From contig NZ_FOSK01000003.1 of assembly GCF_900114245.1 (NCBI RefSeq), forward strand, positions 248,001 through 312,000: a DNA stretch of 64,000 nt, in the 5' to 3' direction. Made by a program: the position numbers and the translations under genes. Under the pieces are notes generated by a model that ran no database searches, was not told where the DNA came from, and saw only the letters and a program-made list of their open reading frames with translations. Each line of letters opens with the position of its first letter. Position 1 is the first letter of the stretch. Source of the stretch: Pseudovibrio ascidiaceicola (GTDB taxonomy: Bacteria; Pseudomonadota; Alphaproteobacteria; Rhizobiales; Stappiaceae). Shown here piece by piece: positions 9,247 through 18,314 of the stretch.

Positions 9247-9612
9247 GGTCGCGTCCTCTCGAAACAAAATTGAAAGAGAACACCTACGATCTCTTCTGTG
9301 AGGACAGGCCCGCAACCAGTCAAAACCGGTCACTGTCTATACACCGCAAAGAAGACATAGGTGAAAATGCGCTAAATACGCACTTATATTGACGGATGCT
9401 ATCTGCCACCAATGGTCGCACTTGTCTAGACTGGTTAAAAATTTGCGGACTTATTGTCGCAGACAACTTGGGCATAAGAGGAAAAAAACGGGATCAATTG
9501 AGATTTTGACACGCAAATATGAGTCAAAAGTCGAGTGGTTCGGGGACCATAGGACGCAAACTCTCCCCGAACCACTTTTGGTTTAAACCGCTTGATTCCC
9601 TGTCAGGAATCC
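9247..9612. other. Intergenic region: petA leader and ABC exporter terminator
   Basis: 366 bases without a gene. The right-hand neighbour ends here and petA starts here, both on the minus strand, so the region must contain the petABC promoter; I cannot assign -35/-10 boxes with confidence. The only clear structure is the hairpin at 9535-9575. Confidence 0.6.
9535..9575 (-). terminator. Hairpin downstream of the ABC exporter gene
   Basis: Perfect 12-bp inverted repeat GTGGTTCGGGGA / TCCCCGAACCAC with a 17-base loop, 38 bases past the ABC exporter stop. The U-tract on the minus strand is short and set back, so this is a likely but not textbook terminator. Confidence 0.65.
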
Positions 9613-11451
9613 TTATTCGGCGGCAACTTGTGCAAGGAAACCGCCAGATTGGTGGTTCCAGAGGTTTCCATAGATACCTTCAGATTTCAGAAGTTCCTCG
9701 TGGGTACCCATCTCGACGATCTTGCCTTGATCCATGACAATGAGGCGATCCATTGCCGCAATTGTGGAAAGTCGGTGGGCAATTGCAATAACTGTCTTAC
9801 CTTCCATCAATTCGAACAGGCTTTCCTGGATCGCAGCTTCCACTTCTGAGTCCAAAGCAGACGTTGCTTCGTCCAGAACAAGGATCGGAGCATCCTTCAG
9901 CAAGACACGCGCGATAGCGACGCGCTGACGCTGACCGCCAGAGAGCTTCACACCGCGCTCGCCCACCAGAGTATCAAAGCCAGTCCGCCCTTCAGGGTCT
10001 TTCAGGCCATCAATAAACTCCAGAGCATGAGCCCGTCTCGCCGCTTCAGTTGCCTCTTCCAGAGTTGCACCGTCTTTGCCATAGGTGATGTTTTCCAGGA
10101 TCGTCCGGTGCAGCAAAGAAGTATCCTGAGAAACCACACCAACATTCTGACGCAGGCTCTCCTGCGTCACGCCGCGAATATCCTGACCATCAATGGCAAT
10201 GTGCCCACCTTCCAAGTCATGGAAGCGCAGCAACAAGTTCATCAGGGTAGATTTGCCCGCACCAGAGCGACCAACAATCCCGATTTTCTCACCCGGTTTA
10301 ATGTTGAGCGAAAGGTTCTCCAGAACGCCACTGCCCTTGCCATAGTGGAACTTCACACCTTCAAAGCGAATTTCCGCATCAGAAACAACAAGCGCTTTCG
10401 CATCTTGCTTATCAGTGACTTCCGTATGTCGAGACAACATACCCAGTCCGTCCTGCACAGTGCCGATATTCTCAAACAGACCAGCAACTTCCCAAAGGAT
10501 CCACTGAGACATGCCCTGCAAACGCAAGGCAAGACCAATCGCAATCGCAATATCACCAGTTGTCACCAAAGCCCTCTGCCAAAGCCAGATGGACAGAGCA
10601 CCAAGAGACAACAAGAGCAGATTGTTGATCAGTGTCAGGCAGATGTTCAGTTTGGTCACATTCCGCATCTGCTTATGCACGGTATCCATGAAAGTGCTCA
10701 TGGAACCTTTGGCATAATTTTCTTCGCGCGATGCATGCGAGAACAGCTTTACGGTCGAGATATTCGTATAAGCATCAACAATATGGCCAGTCATCACAGA
10801 CCGGGCATCCGCTTGCTTCTTCGAAATACGCTTAAGCTTGGGAACAAACACGTACATGACGAGGAAGTAAGAAGTCAGCCAGCCAATCATAGGCAATGCA
10901 AGACGCCAATCCGCGCTCGCAAGCACAACAAGCGCAGCCAGGAAATAAACAATGACATAGACAAAGATATCGACAATACGCGTAATAACTTCTCGCACAG
11001 CAAGAGAGGTCTGCATCAGCTTGTTAGCAATGCGACCAGCAAAGTCATTATGGAAGAAAGTCAAGCTTTGCCGAAGTAACTGCCGGTGCCCCTTCCACCT
11101 AATCAGCATTGGATAGTTACCAACCAACCCTTGATGGAAGAACATCTCCCAAACTGCTGACATGATTGGCGATATTACAAGAAGAACGACACCCATCCAG
11201 ATCAGGTGTCCCCAGTTGTCAGCGAAGAACGTTTCAGGGTCTTCGGTGCCTAACCAGTTCACCAAATCACCCATAAACGTAAAGATGACCACTTCAAGAA
11301 CGGCAATAGCCGCAGCGAAAAAGGCGATTACAACAAGTAATATTGAAACAGGCTTGGTATAATACCAGATAAAGCCCCAAAATTTACTTGGAGGGGTCTC
11401 GATCTCTTCCATTTTGAATGGGTCAATAAGCTTCTCAAAATAAGAGAACAT
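9613..11451 (-). CDS. ABC exporter, fused permease and ATP-binding protein
   Basis: A 612-residue half-transporter with an N-terminal six-helix exporter domain (about residues 35-320) and a C-terminal nucleotide-binding domain: Walker A GRSGAGKST, signature LSGGQRQRVAIARVLL, Walker B APILVLDEATSALD and switch His in AIAHRLST. This is the MsbA/multidrug exporter type; the substrate (lipid, drug or peptide) cannot be read. The longest frame begins at a TTG at 11463, but the ATG at 11451 has GGGA seven bases upstream. It stands alone between petA and a small membrane protein gene; homodimer formation is expected. Confidence 0.92.
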   Translation of the reverse strand: MFSYFEKLIDPFKMEEIETPPSKFWGFIWYYTKPVSILLVVIAFFAAAIAVLEVVIFTFMGDLVNWLGTEDPETFFADNWGHLIWMGVVLLVISPIMSAVWEMFFHQGLVGNYPMLIRWKGHRQLLRQSLTFFHNDFAGRIANKLMQTSLAVREVITRIVDIFVYVIVYFLAALVVLASADWRLALPMIGWLTSYFLVMYVFVPKLKRISKKQADARSVMTGHIVDAYTNISTVKLFSHASREENYAKGSMSTFMDTVHKQMRNVTKLNICLTLINNLLLLSLGALSIWLWQRALVTTGDIAIAIGLALRLQGMSQWILWEVAGLFENIGTVQDGLGMLSRHTEVTDKQDAKALVVSDAEIRFEGVKFHYGKGSGVLENLSLNIKPGEKIGIVGRSGAGKSTLMNLLLRFHDLEGGHIAIDGQDIRGVTQESLRQNVGVVSQDTSLLHRTILENITYGKDGATLEEATEAARRAHALEFIDGLKDPEGRTGFDTLVGERGVKLSGGQRQRVAIARVLLKDAPILVLDEATSALDSEVEAAIQESLFELMEGKTVIAIAHRLSTIAAMDRLIVMDQGKIVEMGTHEELLKSEGIYGNLWNHQSGGFLAQVAAE

Positions 11452-11524
11452 GACAAATCCCAATTAAGATATTTGGTTTGCGAGGTGCGCTACCACGTCA
11501 ACATGGTAAGAGGATGACGGCTGC

Positions 11525-11914
11525 TTACTGCAGCCGCTCATCTCGATCGTAAGGATCCCGATTGTCTCTCGGAGAGCCGGAAAAAGTCCAGATCACACTG
11601 GCAATTCCAACCCCAACCGCAAAAGCGCCAACCAGGGTATCCACCAGACGTCCCTGAAACAGAGAGCCAGCTTCATCGATTCCGTTTGCTCTTACAATTT
11701 CAACCGACGCCAACTCAGCGTAAAGCGTTGGAATAATTGTAAAAAATGCAACTCCGGCACTAATCATCAAGAACCAGAACGCGTGCCCCAGGCTTTGAGA
11801 AAATGATCCTTTTTCAGAATCAGCCGAGCGCACATACCGGCCACCATCGACCGGAATTTGAGATGCAGAACCGTCACGGGACGCGATCTGCGCCCAGATA
11901 AATGACGTAATCAT
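11525..11914 (-). CDS. Small membrane protein of unknown function
   Basis: A 129-residue protein I do not recognise. Two membrane helices are evident (AFWFLMISAGVAFFTIIPTLYA and LVDTLVGAFAVGVGIASVIWTF) separated by a polar stretch containing RANGIDEAG, with a charged tail rich in Asp and Arg. The frame stays open to 12067, but the ATG at 11914 has GGAG eight bases upstream, and the upstream residues are Arg-rich and unlike a membrane protein N-terminus. The gap to the downstream ABC exporter gene is 73 bases, so co-transcription is possible. Confidence 0.6.
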   Translation of the reverse strand: MITSFIWAQIASRDGSASQIPVDGGRYVRSADSEKGSFSQSLGHAFWFLMISAGVAFFTIIPTLYAELASVEIVRANGIDEAGSLFQGRLVDTLVGAFAVGVGIASVIWTFSGSPRDNRDPYDRDERLQ

Positions 11915-12481
11915 TGGAGATACTCCGACAACATATGCATGCAACCGCAGACGCAATACGTCCGTGAAAGGGGCTGCATTAAGAAAATACGAGCTAGAAA
12001 GTGTTGGAAATCCGCCTTCTAAGCGGAAACGGCGTAGCCTGCGTTTTTGGCGGGATGCATAGCGCATGCGCCAGTCGCTGGGAGAACATTTACGTTCACG
12101 AGCACAAATTCAGTATTCATGTATGTCTCCCTAGTTCCAACGTTAAAAAATAGCTGATCGGGCGATCAGCAACTCGGAGAGTCTCGTCAAGTGAGATGAG
12201 GGCTCTCGGCCGGTGCGAGATGCTTATACTCATAAAGGCGGAGAGATGCCTAGCCCCAAAAAATACGGAAAACCACTTTAGGATGTGGTGTATCTTTTTC
12301 GCAACATATATCACGAATTCCGATGAAACCTCTTGATTTCCATTAGGTTTCGCCCAGCGGAACGCCTCACCTATCAACAAACTCTATGATTTTTCTGGAG
12401 ATTTTCCCCGGGTTCCTCTAGATGCCCAAGAGATGCTTCCATAAGCCATTCTTTTAGGACCCAACGCGAGCACCCGACAAC
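11915..12481. other. Gene-poor region with a minus-strand terminator
   Basis: 567 bases between the small membrane protein and trmL. A minus-strand frame spans 12117-12380, but it runs through the terminator at 12145-12170 and has no family features, so I do not call it a gene. The terminator implies a minus-strand transcript starting between about 12480 and 12200, possibly a small RNA. Confidence 0.5.
12145..12170 (-). terminator. Orphan minus-strand intrinsic terminator
   Basis: Perfect 8-bp palindromic stem GCTGATCG / CGATCAGC with a two-base centre; read on the minus strand it is followed by TA and six T. No protein gene that I can support ends just before it. Confidence 0.6.
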
Positions 12482-12937
12482 ATGCCAGATATTGCCCTTT
12501 ACCAGCCAGACATTCCGCAGAACACCGGAACCCTGTTACGGCTGGCCGCTTGCATGGATGTGACGGTACACCTGATCGAACCGGCAGGCTTCCCGCTGTC
12601 AGATCATGCACTTAAACGTGCAGGGATGGATTACATCGAGCGCGCCAAACTCCAACGCCATATGGATTGGGAGAGTTTTCGTGAATGGCAGTTAGCAGAA
12701 AAGCGCCGACTTATCCTCATGACCACCAAAGGATCACGCCCCTATACGCAGTTTGCGTTCAAGAAAGATGATCTGATCCTAATGGGCCGCGAAAGTTCCG
12801 GCGTTCCGGAGGATATCCATCAAATTGCAGATGCAAGACTGTTGATTCCTATGAAGAACGGCATGCGGTCTCTCAACATGGCTGTTTCCACTGGCATGGT
12901 CCTGGGAGAAGCCCTTCGTCAAACAGATTGTTTTTGA
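12482..12937 (+). CDS. trmL: tRNA (cytidine(34)-2'-O)-methyltransferase TrmL
   Basis: SPOUT-class methyltransferase that uses S-adenosylmethionine to 2'-O-methylate the wobble nucleotide of tRNA-Leu isoacceptors. At 151 residues it is a minimal SpoU enzyme. Motif 1 is IALYQPDIPQNTGTLLRLAACMDV with the catalytic region Asn-Thr-Gly-xx-x-Arg, motif 2 LILMGRESSGVPEDIH, and motif 3 LIPMKNGMRSLNMAVSTGMVLGEALRQ, which forms the knotted cofactor site. The Shine-Dalgarno is weak. It stands alone, transcribed away from the region at 12.1 kb. Confidence 0.94.
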   Translation: MPDIALYQPDIPQNTGTLLRLAACMDVTVHLIEPAGFPLSDHALKRAGMDYIERAKLQRHMDWESFREWQLAEKRRLILMTTKGSRPYTQFAFKKDDLILMGRESSGVPEDIHQIADARLLIPMKNGMRSLNMAVSTGMVLGEALRQTDCF

Positions 12938-13005
12938 TTAAAACACAACCTAAACTAGTTGCGTTATTGAATGCGTTGCTTTGCGCGATTTAGGTTTTTA
13001 TTGCG

Positions 13006-13584
13006 ATGTTTGAGAGTTTTTCGAGAAAATTCGCTCATCTGTTTTGCTTTGCACTTTTGCTATCAGTTCCACAGTCCACTTTCGCAGGTGCACCGGTGGA
13101 ACCCGTCCTCCATGCCAACCTGCATGACGAAGCCGTACTAAAACCATATCTTCACCTGTTGGACGAGATATACCCCTGTGATTGGCATGATGCACACACA
13201 CGCAGCGGGTATAACCTCTATGACATCGGCAATGGCGTCGAGGTGCTGGAATTCTCCTGCACTGTGGGCATGCACAATCTGGCAAACCTCTATATCCGTC
13301 GCACCAGCAATACCAAGCAGCCTGCCAAACTCATCTCTCTGGACCGACCAAAGGGCCAGCCCAACACCAGCCGGTACATTCTGTTCAACAGCTTTTGGGA
13401 CCACAATCGAAACGCCCTCACCAGTTTCACAGTGGATCGCGGCCTCTCTGATTGCGGCTCTTTTGAAATCCACCGCTTCACATCCCAAGGCTATTTGGAA
13501 CTCGTGGAGTATCGCGCCAAGCGCGAGTGTGACGGCAAATTCCGAGAGCCAACGGACTACCCGCTGATCTTCCCCGCTGAGTAA
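13006..13584 (+). CDS. Secreted DUF1176-like protein, copy 1
   Basis: A 192-residue protein with an N-terminal signal peptide (charged start, hydrophobic FCFALLLSVPQS, cleavage after TFA). The mature part contains four cysteines in a fixed pattern: YPCDW, LEFSCTV, LSDCGSFEIH and REC-DG, which suggests two disulfides in the periplasm. The DCG-x-x-E and EYRAKxxCDG segments resemble DUF1176 proteins, whose function is unknown. It is 228 bases upstream of a paralog with the same cysteine pattern. The family call is from memory and should be treated as probable. Confidence 0.75.
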   Translation: MFESFSRKFAHLFCFALLLSVPQSTFAGAPVEPVLHANLHDEAVLKPYLHLLDEIYPCDWHDAHTRSGYNLYDIGNGVEVLEFSCTVGMHNLANLYIRRTSNTKQPAKLISLDRPKGQPNTSRYILFNSFWDHNRNALTSFTVDRGLSDCGSFEIHRFTSQGYLELVEYRAKRECDGKFREPTDYPLIFPAE

Positions 13585-13704
13585 GAGCAGCCAACAAAAC
13601 ACTTAAAGCCCGAGGCTTCTTGGTAAGCGTGATGAAACCAAAAGTTTTAGCGCAAGAGTAAGGCGAGCAAGGCATCTTCAGAAACACAGCCAGAAGACTA
13701 CAGC

Positions 13705-13803
13705 GTATCTCCGAAAAGTGGATATCGGTTTTCGGATAAAGATACGCAAAAACAAAGACTAAAGCAGTTCACATGTTTCAACTTAAATGCGAACTGCTTT
13801 AGG
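13705..13803. repeat. RIME-like intergenic mosaic element, copy A
   Basis: Two successive hairpins: TCCGAAAA (13710-13717) with TTTTCGGA (13729-13736), and AAAGCAGTTC (13761-13770) with GAACTGCTTT (13791-13800), both perfect. The first-hairpin sequence resembles the rhizobial intergenic mosaic elements (RIME). Related copies lie at 22064-22151 and 23355-23455. Confidence 0.75.
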
Positions 13804-13811
13804 GTTGTCTA

Positions 13812-14402
13812 ATGAGGAAGATCGCCGTGTTCCAAACCTTGCCCCGAACGTTCACAGCCTGTTTTGCAGCAACTGTTCTCTTCGAAGCTCTACTGACAAG
13901 CTCGTTACACGCCGAACCTGTCGAACCCGTCACACAGCATGACCCGTCTGTTCTGAACCGCTACATAAACATGCTGGATGCAGCCTACCCCTGTGATTGG
14001 GAAGACGCCTACGACTTGACCGGCAACTACCTCCTACAGTTCAGCAAAGATGTGCAGGTTCTCGAATTCGCCTGTTCCGTAAGCCCCTGCAATATGGCAC
14101 ACCTTTATATTCGTGTAGATTCCAAACAGCCCAACAAAGCCAAACTGCTGACCTTCGAACGCCCAAAACAAGAAGACAACAGCGACCCGGATGTGGTCTT
14201 CAACGGTGTCTGGGACATCAAAACCGGAGATCTGACCAGCTTTATGAAAGGCCGCGGGCTTGGAGATTGTGGCACCTACGAGGTTCACAAGTTCTCATCT
14301 GACGGTTATCCGCACCTGATAGAGTTCCGCGCCAAGCCCCAATGTGACGGCAACTACGTCCAGCCGGAAAAGTATCCGGTCATCCTCGACAGATCCAAAT
14401 AG
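13812..14402 (+). CDS. Secreted DUF1176-like protein, copy 2
   Basis: A 196-residue paralog of the gene at 13006. Signal peptide of about 34 residues ending SLHA, then VEPV, YPCDWEDAYDLTGN, VLEFACSVSPCNMAHLYIRVDS, LGDCGTYEVHKFSSDGYPHLIEFRAKPQCDG and YPVILD. It keeps the four framework cysteines and gains a fifth in SVSPCN. Separated from copy 1 by a RIME-like element whose second hairpin ends about 10 bases before this start, so the two copies may not share a transcript. Function unknown. Confidence 0.75.
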   Translation: MRKIAVFQTLPRTFTACFAATVLFEALLTSSLHAEPVEPVTQHDPSVLNRYINMLDAAYPCDWEDAYDLTGNYLLQFSKDVQVLEFACSVSPCNMAHLYIRVDSKQPNKAKLLTFERPKQEDNSDPDVVFNGVWDIKTGDLTSFMKGRGLGDCGTYEVHKFSSDGYPHLIEFRAKPQCDGNYVQPEKYPVILDRSK

Positions 14403-14483
14403 CCCGGCCCTCCTCACCTGTACTTCTCAGTTGCGCTCCCTTACATAGAACAGCAAAGAACGCTTTGCGCTCAAGGAGGGACT

Positions 14484-15395
14484 ATGAGCGAGACACAAAA
14501 TACGCTTCCTGCCGATCTGGAAGACAAAAAACAAGAAGCATCCGCGTGGTTCAGTCAGCTGCGTGACAACATTTGCAATGCCTTTGAGCAGCTGGAAGTA
14601 GAAGTCGGGGAAAAGGACGGCCCCCTCTCAGATCAGCCTGCCGGGCGTTTTGAACGCACCCCATGGGAACGCACAGACCACAGCGGTGGCCACGGTGGCG
14701 GCGGTGTCATGTCCCTGATGCATGGACGTGTCTTTGAGAAGGTTGGCGTTCACGTCTCCAGTGTACACGGCGAGTTCTCACCTGAGTTCCGCGACCAGAT
14801 CCCTGGTGCCAGCGAAGACCCGCGTTTTTGGGCCTCAGGCATCTCTCTGATCGCTCACATGCACAATCCAAATGTACCAGCCGTGCATATGAACACCCGC
14901 ATGGTCGTCACCACCAAGCAGTGGTTTGGTGGTGGAGCGGACCTGACACCTGTGCTCAGCGCACGCCGCACGCAGGAAGATCCGGATACTGTCGAATTTC
15001 ATGAGGCCATGAAAGCAGCCTGCGCAGACCATCCGGGCGCAGATTACGATCACTTCAAGAAGTGGTGTGACGAGTACTTCTATCTGCCTCACCGCAACGA
15101 AGCACGCGGCATTGGCGGCATTTTCTACGACCGCCACAACACCGGCGACTGGAATGCAGACCTTGCCCTCACCAAATCCGTCGGCAACGCCTTCCTCGAC
15201 ATCTACCCAAAACTGATCCGCAAAAACTTCCTGACCCCATGGACATTGGAACAGCGCGAGGAACAACTGGTCCGTCGTGGCCGCTATGTGGAGTTCAACC
15301 TCCTCTACGACCGCGGCACCATCTTCGGCCTCAAAACAGGCGGAAACGTCTCCTCCATCCTGTCCTCCATGCCACCAGTGGTAAAGTGGCCATAA
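14484..15395 (+). CDS. hemF: Oxygen-dependent coproporphyrinogen III oxidase
   Basis: Oxidative decarboxylation of coproporphyrinogen III to protoporphyrinogen IX in haem synthesis, cytoplasmic and oxygen-requiring. Family blocks: [43 protein letters not shown] with catalytic-site His, [11 protein letters not shown], and the C-terminal [38 protein letters not shown] signature. At 303 residues it has the normal length. AAGGAGGG lies six bases before the ATG, an unusually strong ribosome site. Supports aerobic growth together with the bc1 complex nearby. Confidence 0.98.
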   Translation: MSETQNTLPADLEDKKQEASAWFSQLRDNICNAFEQLEVEVGEKDGPLSDQPAGRFERTPWERTDHSGGHGGGGVMSLMHGRVFEKVGVHVSSVHGEFSPEFRDQIPGASEDPRFWASGISLIAHMHNPNVPAVHMNTRMVVTTKQWFGGGADLTPVLSARRTQEDPDTVEFHEAMKAACADHPGADYDHFKKWCDEYFYLPHRNEARGIGGIFYDRHNTGDWNADLALTKSVGNAFLDIYPKLIRKNFLTPWTLEQREEQLVRRGRYVEFNLLYDRGTIFGLKTGGNVSSILSSMPPVVKWP

Positions 15396-15414
15396 GCCAG
15401 ACCAAACACAACAA

Positions 15415-15441
15415 GCTCCCCGGCCTAAGGGTCGGGGGAGC
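15415..15441 (+). terminator. Hairpin after hemF
   Basis: GCTCCCC-G-GCC paired with GGTCGGGGGAGC around a TAAG loop, 20 bases past the hemF stop. There is no T-run, so termination is probable rather than certain. Confidence 0.55.
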
Positions 15442-15489
15442 ATCCTACTTAATCAGAGCATAAACGCCCCGCCTCATCTTCAAACGACT

Positions 15490-15545
15490 GGTCAGATTGC
15501 GGGCTTCCAGGGGAGGCAGCTGTTCCTGCTGTCTGTAATCTGACC
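15490..15545. repeat. Nested inverted repeat of unknown role
   Basis: Outer arms GGTCAGATT (15490-15498) and AATCTGACC (15537-15545) are perfect. Inside, AGGCAGC (15514-15520) can pair with GCTGTCT (15528-15534), with one G-U pair. It lies between the convergent ends of hemF and the membrane protein gene at 15613. It lacks a U-tract. Confidence 0.55.
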
Positions 15546-15612
15546 CATCTCAATTACCGTGCAATAACCCAAGGCTAAATAGCTCTCTTCGCAATGCAAC
15601 AGCTTCAGAAGC

Positions 15613-16020
15613 TTAAACAGTAACACCCGTTATGGCATTCTGTTTCCCAGCTCTTCGCATTCCCATCGCCACACAGCCAGCGATAATCGTAAACGCGACC
15701 CACTGCGGCATAGCCATCAGGTTTCCCAGATGGGAGAGGCCGTAAAAGATAAACAGCAGGGCGAAGCCGCCATATTGGCCGATCACCACCCAGACGACAC
15801 CGATAACCAAATATGGTCGATATGCCGCCGCCAGCAACAACACACCATTCACCAGCATCACCACTGTGATCCCATGCCAGACCACCGACAACACCGCAAT
15901 AACTCTCGGATTAAGAGTACTGCCTAGTACAGGATCGTGGATCTCTGGCCCACCTAAAAACACATGTACCAGCATCAACAGCAACGACAAGATACCAGAA
16001 GCGAACAGCCATTTATTCAT
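15613..16020 (-). CDS. Four-helix membrane protein under TetR control
   Basis: A 135-residue hydrophobic protein with four predicted membrane helices: KWLFASGILSLLLMLVHVFLG, VIAVLSVVWHGITVVMLVNGVLLLAAAY, YLVIGVVWVVIGQYGGFALLFIFYGL and WVAFTIIAGCVAMGMRR. I cannot name its family. It is divergent from a TetR regulator, and an inverted-repeat operator lies 24 bases before its start, so it is very probably repressed by that regulator. Likely role: membrane stress or small-molecule response; this is inference only. Confidence 0.7.
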   Translation of the reverse strand: MNKWLFASGILSLLLMLVHVFLGGPEIHDPVLGSTLNPRVIAVLSVVWHGITVVMLVNGVLLLAAAYRPYLVIGVVWVVIGQYGGFALLFIFYGLSHLGNLMAMPQWVAFTIIAGCVAMGMRRAGKQNAITGVTV

Positions 16021-16042
16021 AGGACTTCTCTCATTTTTGATT

Positions 16043-16060
16043 CCATACGGTAGCGTATGG
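16043..16060. promoter_or_regulatory. TetR operator 1
   Basis: Perfect palindrome CCATACG-GTAG-CGTATGG between the divergent membrane protein and TetR genes. A second copy of the same 17-base core lies 39 bases away. Position suggests control of the membrane protein gene. Confidence 0.8.
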
Positions 16061-16083
16061 TAGCTTAAAGCTGGACCATGTCA

Positions 16084-16097
16084 ATACGGTAGCGTAT
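16084..16097. promoter_or_regulatory. TetR operator 2
   Basis: Second copy of the operator core (ATACG-GTAG-CGTAT), ending ten bases before the TetR start codon. Binding here would block initiation or elongation of the regulator's own gene, so autoregulation is expected. Confidence 0.8.
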
Positions 16098-16106
16098 GGT
16101 GGCAAA

Positions 16107-16679
16107 ATGACAGAGAAAACCAAACTCGCAGCAGTAGACTGGATCAAAGGCGGCTTTCGGTCCCTGGCAGCAAAAGGGCCGCAAAGCCTGAAGGCAGAAG
16201 CACTTGCCAGAACACTGAAGGTGAGCAAGGGCTCATTCTACTGGCATTTCAAGGATGTGGCTGCTTTAAAAAAAGCAATGCTGGACCATTGGGAGCAACT
16301 GGCCACACAACAAATCATCGCGCAAGTGGATGCAGGTAGCCCCGACCCCAAACAGCGTCTCTTTGATCTGATTGAGATCGCAGCACAGGAAGTCTCATTG
16401 GAGTATGGCGCAAACGGCGTTTCTGCCGCGATCCGCAACTGGGCACAGTTTGATGAACTTGCCAGCACCTATATGAGCAAGATAGATCAACGGCGACTGG
16501 AATACGTCGAGAACCTGTTCTCACAAATCCCGCAGACCAAGAAGCATGCAAAGACCAACAGCCAGATCCTTTACGCAACGCTCATTGGGGCTCAGCAGCT
16601 AGAGGAGGCAGACGCAAAAGCCTGCCTGAAACACGTGTTGGACATCATGATAGGTGGCAACCACCCTACCCAGGTCTGA
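16107..16679 (+). CDS. TetR/AcrR-family transcriptional regulator
   Basis: A 190-residue repressor. The N-terminal helix-turn-helix is clear: [32 protein letters not shown] at about residues 31-62, including the typical TetR GSFYWHF recognition helix. The remaining helices form the ligand/dimer domain, which shares no recognisable pattern with a named subfamily. Two copies of its probable operator lie upstream, on the side of the divergent four-helix membrane protein. Its 3' end overlaps the convergent fumC end by 14 bases. Confidence 0.92.
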   Translation: MTEKTKLAAVDWIKGGFRSLAAKGPQSLKAEALARTLKVSKGSFYWHFKDVAALKKAMLDHWEQLATQQIIAQVDAGSPDPKQRLFDLIEIAAQEVSLEYGANGVSAAIRNWAQFDELASTYMSKIDQRRLEYVENLFSQIPQTKKHAKTNSQILYATLIGAQQLEEADAKACLKHVLDIMIGGNHPTQV

Positions 16680-18072
16680 CCATCTTTTCTGGCCGGACAA
16701 CACGGTCAAACTCCTCCGCAGACACATAGCCAAGACGAAGAGCCTCTTCCTTCAACGTTGTGCCGTTCTTATGCGCTGATTTGGCAATCTCGGTTGCTTT
16801 ATCATAGCCAATAGTGGGCGCAAGCGCTGTCACCAACATCAAGGACCGCTCCAACAGCTCTTCAATCCGCTCCATGTTCGGCTCAATGCCAACAACACAG
16901 CGGTCCGCAAAGCTCACCATACAATCTGCCAGCAGCTCGATGGATTGCAACAGGCTGTTGGCAATTACAGGCTTGAACACATTCAGTTCAAAATGCCCTG
17001 TCGCACCAGCCACACTCACTGCTGTCTGATTGCCCATCACCTGAGCACAAACCATCGTCACAGCCTCACACTGGGTCGGGTTCACCTTACCCGGCATAAT
17101 GGAGGAACCCGGTTCATTGGCCGGCAGACTGATCTCACCAAGACCAGAACGCGGACCAGAAGCAAGAAAGCGAATGTCATTGGCAATCTTCATCAGTGAG
17201 CACGCCAATGTATTCAACGCACCATGTGCAAACACAGCCGCATCATGCGTGGCCAGTGCTTCAAACTTATTGACCGCCGTCACAAACGGCAAACCAGTAA
17301 CCTCACTCACATGGGTAGCAAAAGCACTGGCAAACTCTGGCGTTGAGTTGAGCCCAGTCCCTACAGCCGTACCACCTTGCGCAAGCCGATAAAGCCCCAC
17401 AAGGCTCTGCTCAATACGCTCTTTGGAATACTCCAACTGCGCCACATAGCCAGAAAACTCCTGCCCCAATGTCAAAGGCGTCGCATCCTGCGTATGGGTC
17501 CGGCCAATTTTTACAATATCCGCAAAAGCCGCCACCTTGGCTTCCATCGTGTCGTGCAGATGTGTCAGCGCGGGCAGCAACACCTTGTTGATCTCACAAG
17601 CTGCCGCAATGTGCATGGCCGTCGGGAAGGTGTCGTTGGAAGACTGCCCCATATTCACATGGTCATTGGGGTGAACAGGAGATTTGGTGCCAATCTGACC
17701 GCCAAGCAACTCAATGGCTCGGTTGGCAATCACCTCGTTGGTGTTCATGTTGGACTGTGTGCCAGACCCTGTTTGCCAGATCACCAGCGGGAAATGCGCA
17801 TCCAGCTTGCCAGAAATCACCTCGGTCGCGGCCTGACAGATGGCCTTGCCCAGATCTTCTGGCAGACGCCCCTCTTCCATGTTCACCTTGGCAGCAGCCA
17901 GTTTCACCGCGCCCAATGCATGGACCAGCGCAGGCGGCAGATGCTCCCGGCCAATGGGAAAGTTGATCAGAGATCGTGCGGTCTGCGCGCCCCAATACTT
18001 GCCAATGGGCACATCCAGCACACCAAAGCTATCGGATTCCTGCCGCATACCATCAGAATTTTGATCAGACAT
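16666..18072 (-). CDS. fumC: Fumarate hydratase class II
   Basis: Reversible hydration of fumarate to malate in the citric acid cycle; the oxygen-stable, iron-free homotetrameric form. Family signatures: [42 protein letters not shown] (substrate-binding His and Ser/Asn), [20 protein letters not shown], and [16 protein letters not shown], the fumarase/aspartase signature with the catalytic loop Ser. The longest frame extends to 18180; the ATG at 18072 has AGAGGAAA in front and gives 468 residues, the usual size. Confidence 0.97.
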   Translation of the reverse strand: MSDQNSDGMRQESDSFGVLDVPIGKYWGAQTARSLINFPIGREHLPPALVHALGAVKLAAAKVNMEEGRLPEDLGKAICQAATEVISGKLDAHFPLVIWQTGSGTQSNMNTNEVIANRAIELLGGQIGTKSPVHPNDHVNMGQSSNDTFPTAMHIAAACEINKVLLPALTHLHDTMEAKVAAFADIVKIGRTHTQDATPLTLGQEFSGYVAQLEYSKERIEQSLVGLYRLAQGGTAVGTGLNSTPEFASAFATHVSEVTGLPFVTAVNKFEALATHDAAVFAHGALNTLACSLMKIANDIRFLASGPRSGLGEISLPANEPGSSIMPGKVNPTQCEAVTMVCAQVMGNQTAVSVAGATGHFELNVFKPVIANSLLQSIELLADCMVSFADRCVVGIEPNMERIEELLERSLMLVTALAPTIGYDKATEIAKSAHKNGTTLKEEALRLGYVSAEEFDRVVRPEKMVRPG

Positions 18073-18314
18073 TGACACTTTCCTCTTAAGCGCAGTCTCG
18101 AAAAAGGAACGATCCCTCTCAGGCGAGAACACACGACAACGAAACCATAAAGCAGTTTGGACAACCCTGCCATGAAGCACAGGGTATCTTCAACCACAGG
18201 CGAACAAAACGTGAATTTCCGGTGCATGACCACTGTGGTTCAATTTACATTCGTGAGCCAACCTGCTTATTCTCAATCATACCTACCGAAGATATATCAA
18301 AAAAGTTTCACCAG

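Noticed and set aside
10027-11079. Long plus-strand frame antisense to the ABC exporter
   Set aside because: It mirrors the third codon positions of a well-supported minus-strand gene; its protein has no family pattern.
12117-12380. Minus-strand frame of 87 codons
   Set aside because: Runs through a canonical terminator, has no ribosome site of quality and no recognisable domain.
16666-18180. 504-residue form of FumC
   Set aside because: The first 36 residues have no match to the family and the ATG at 18072 has a proper ribosome site.
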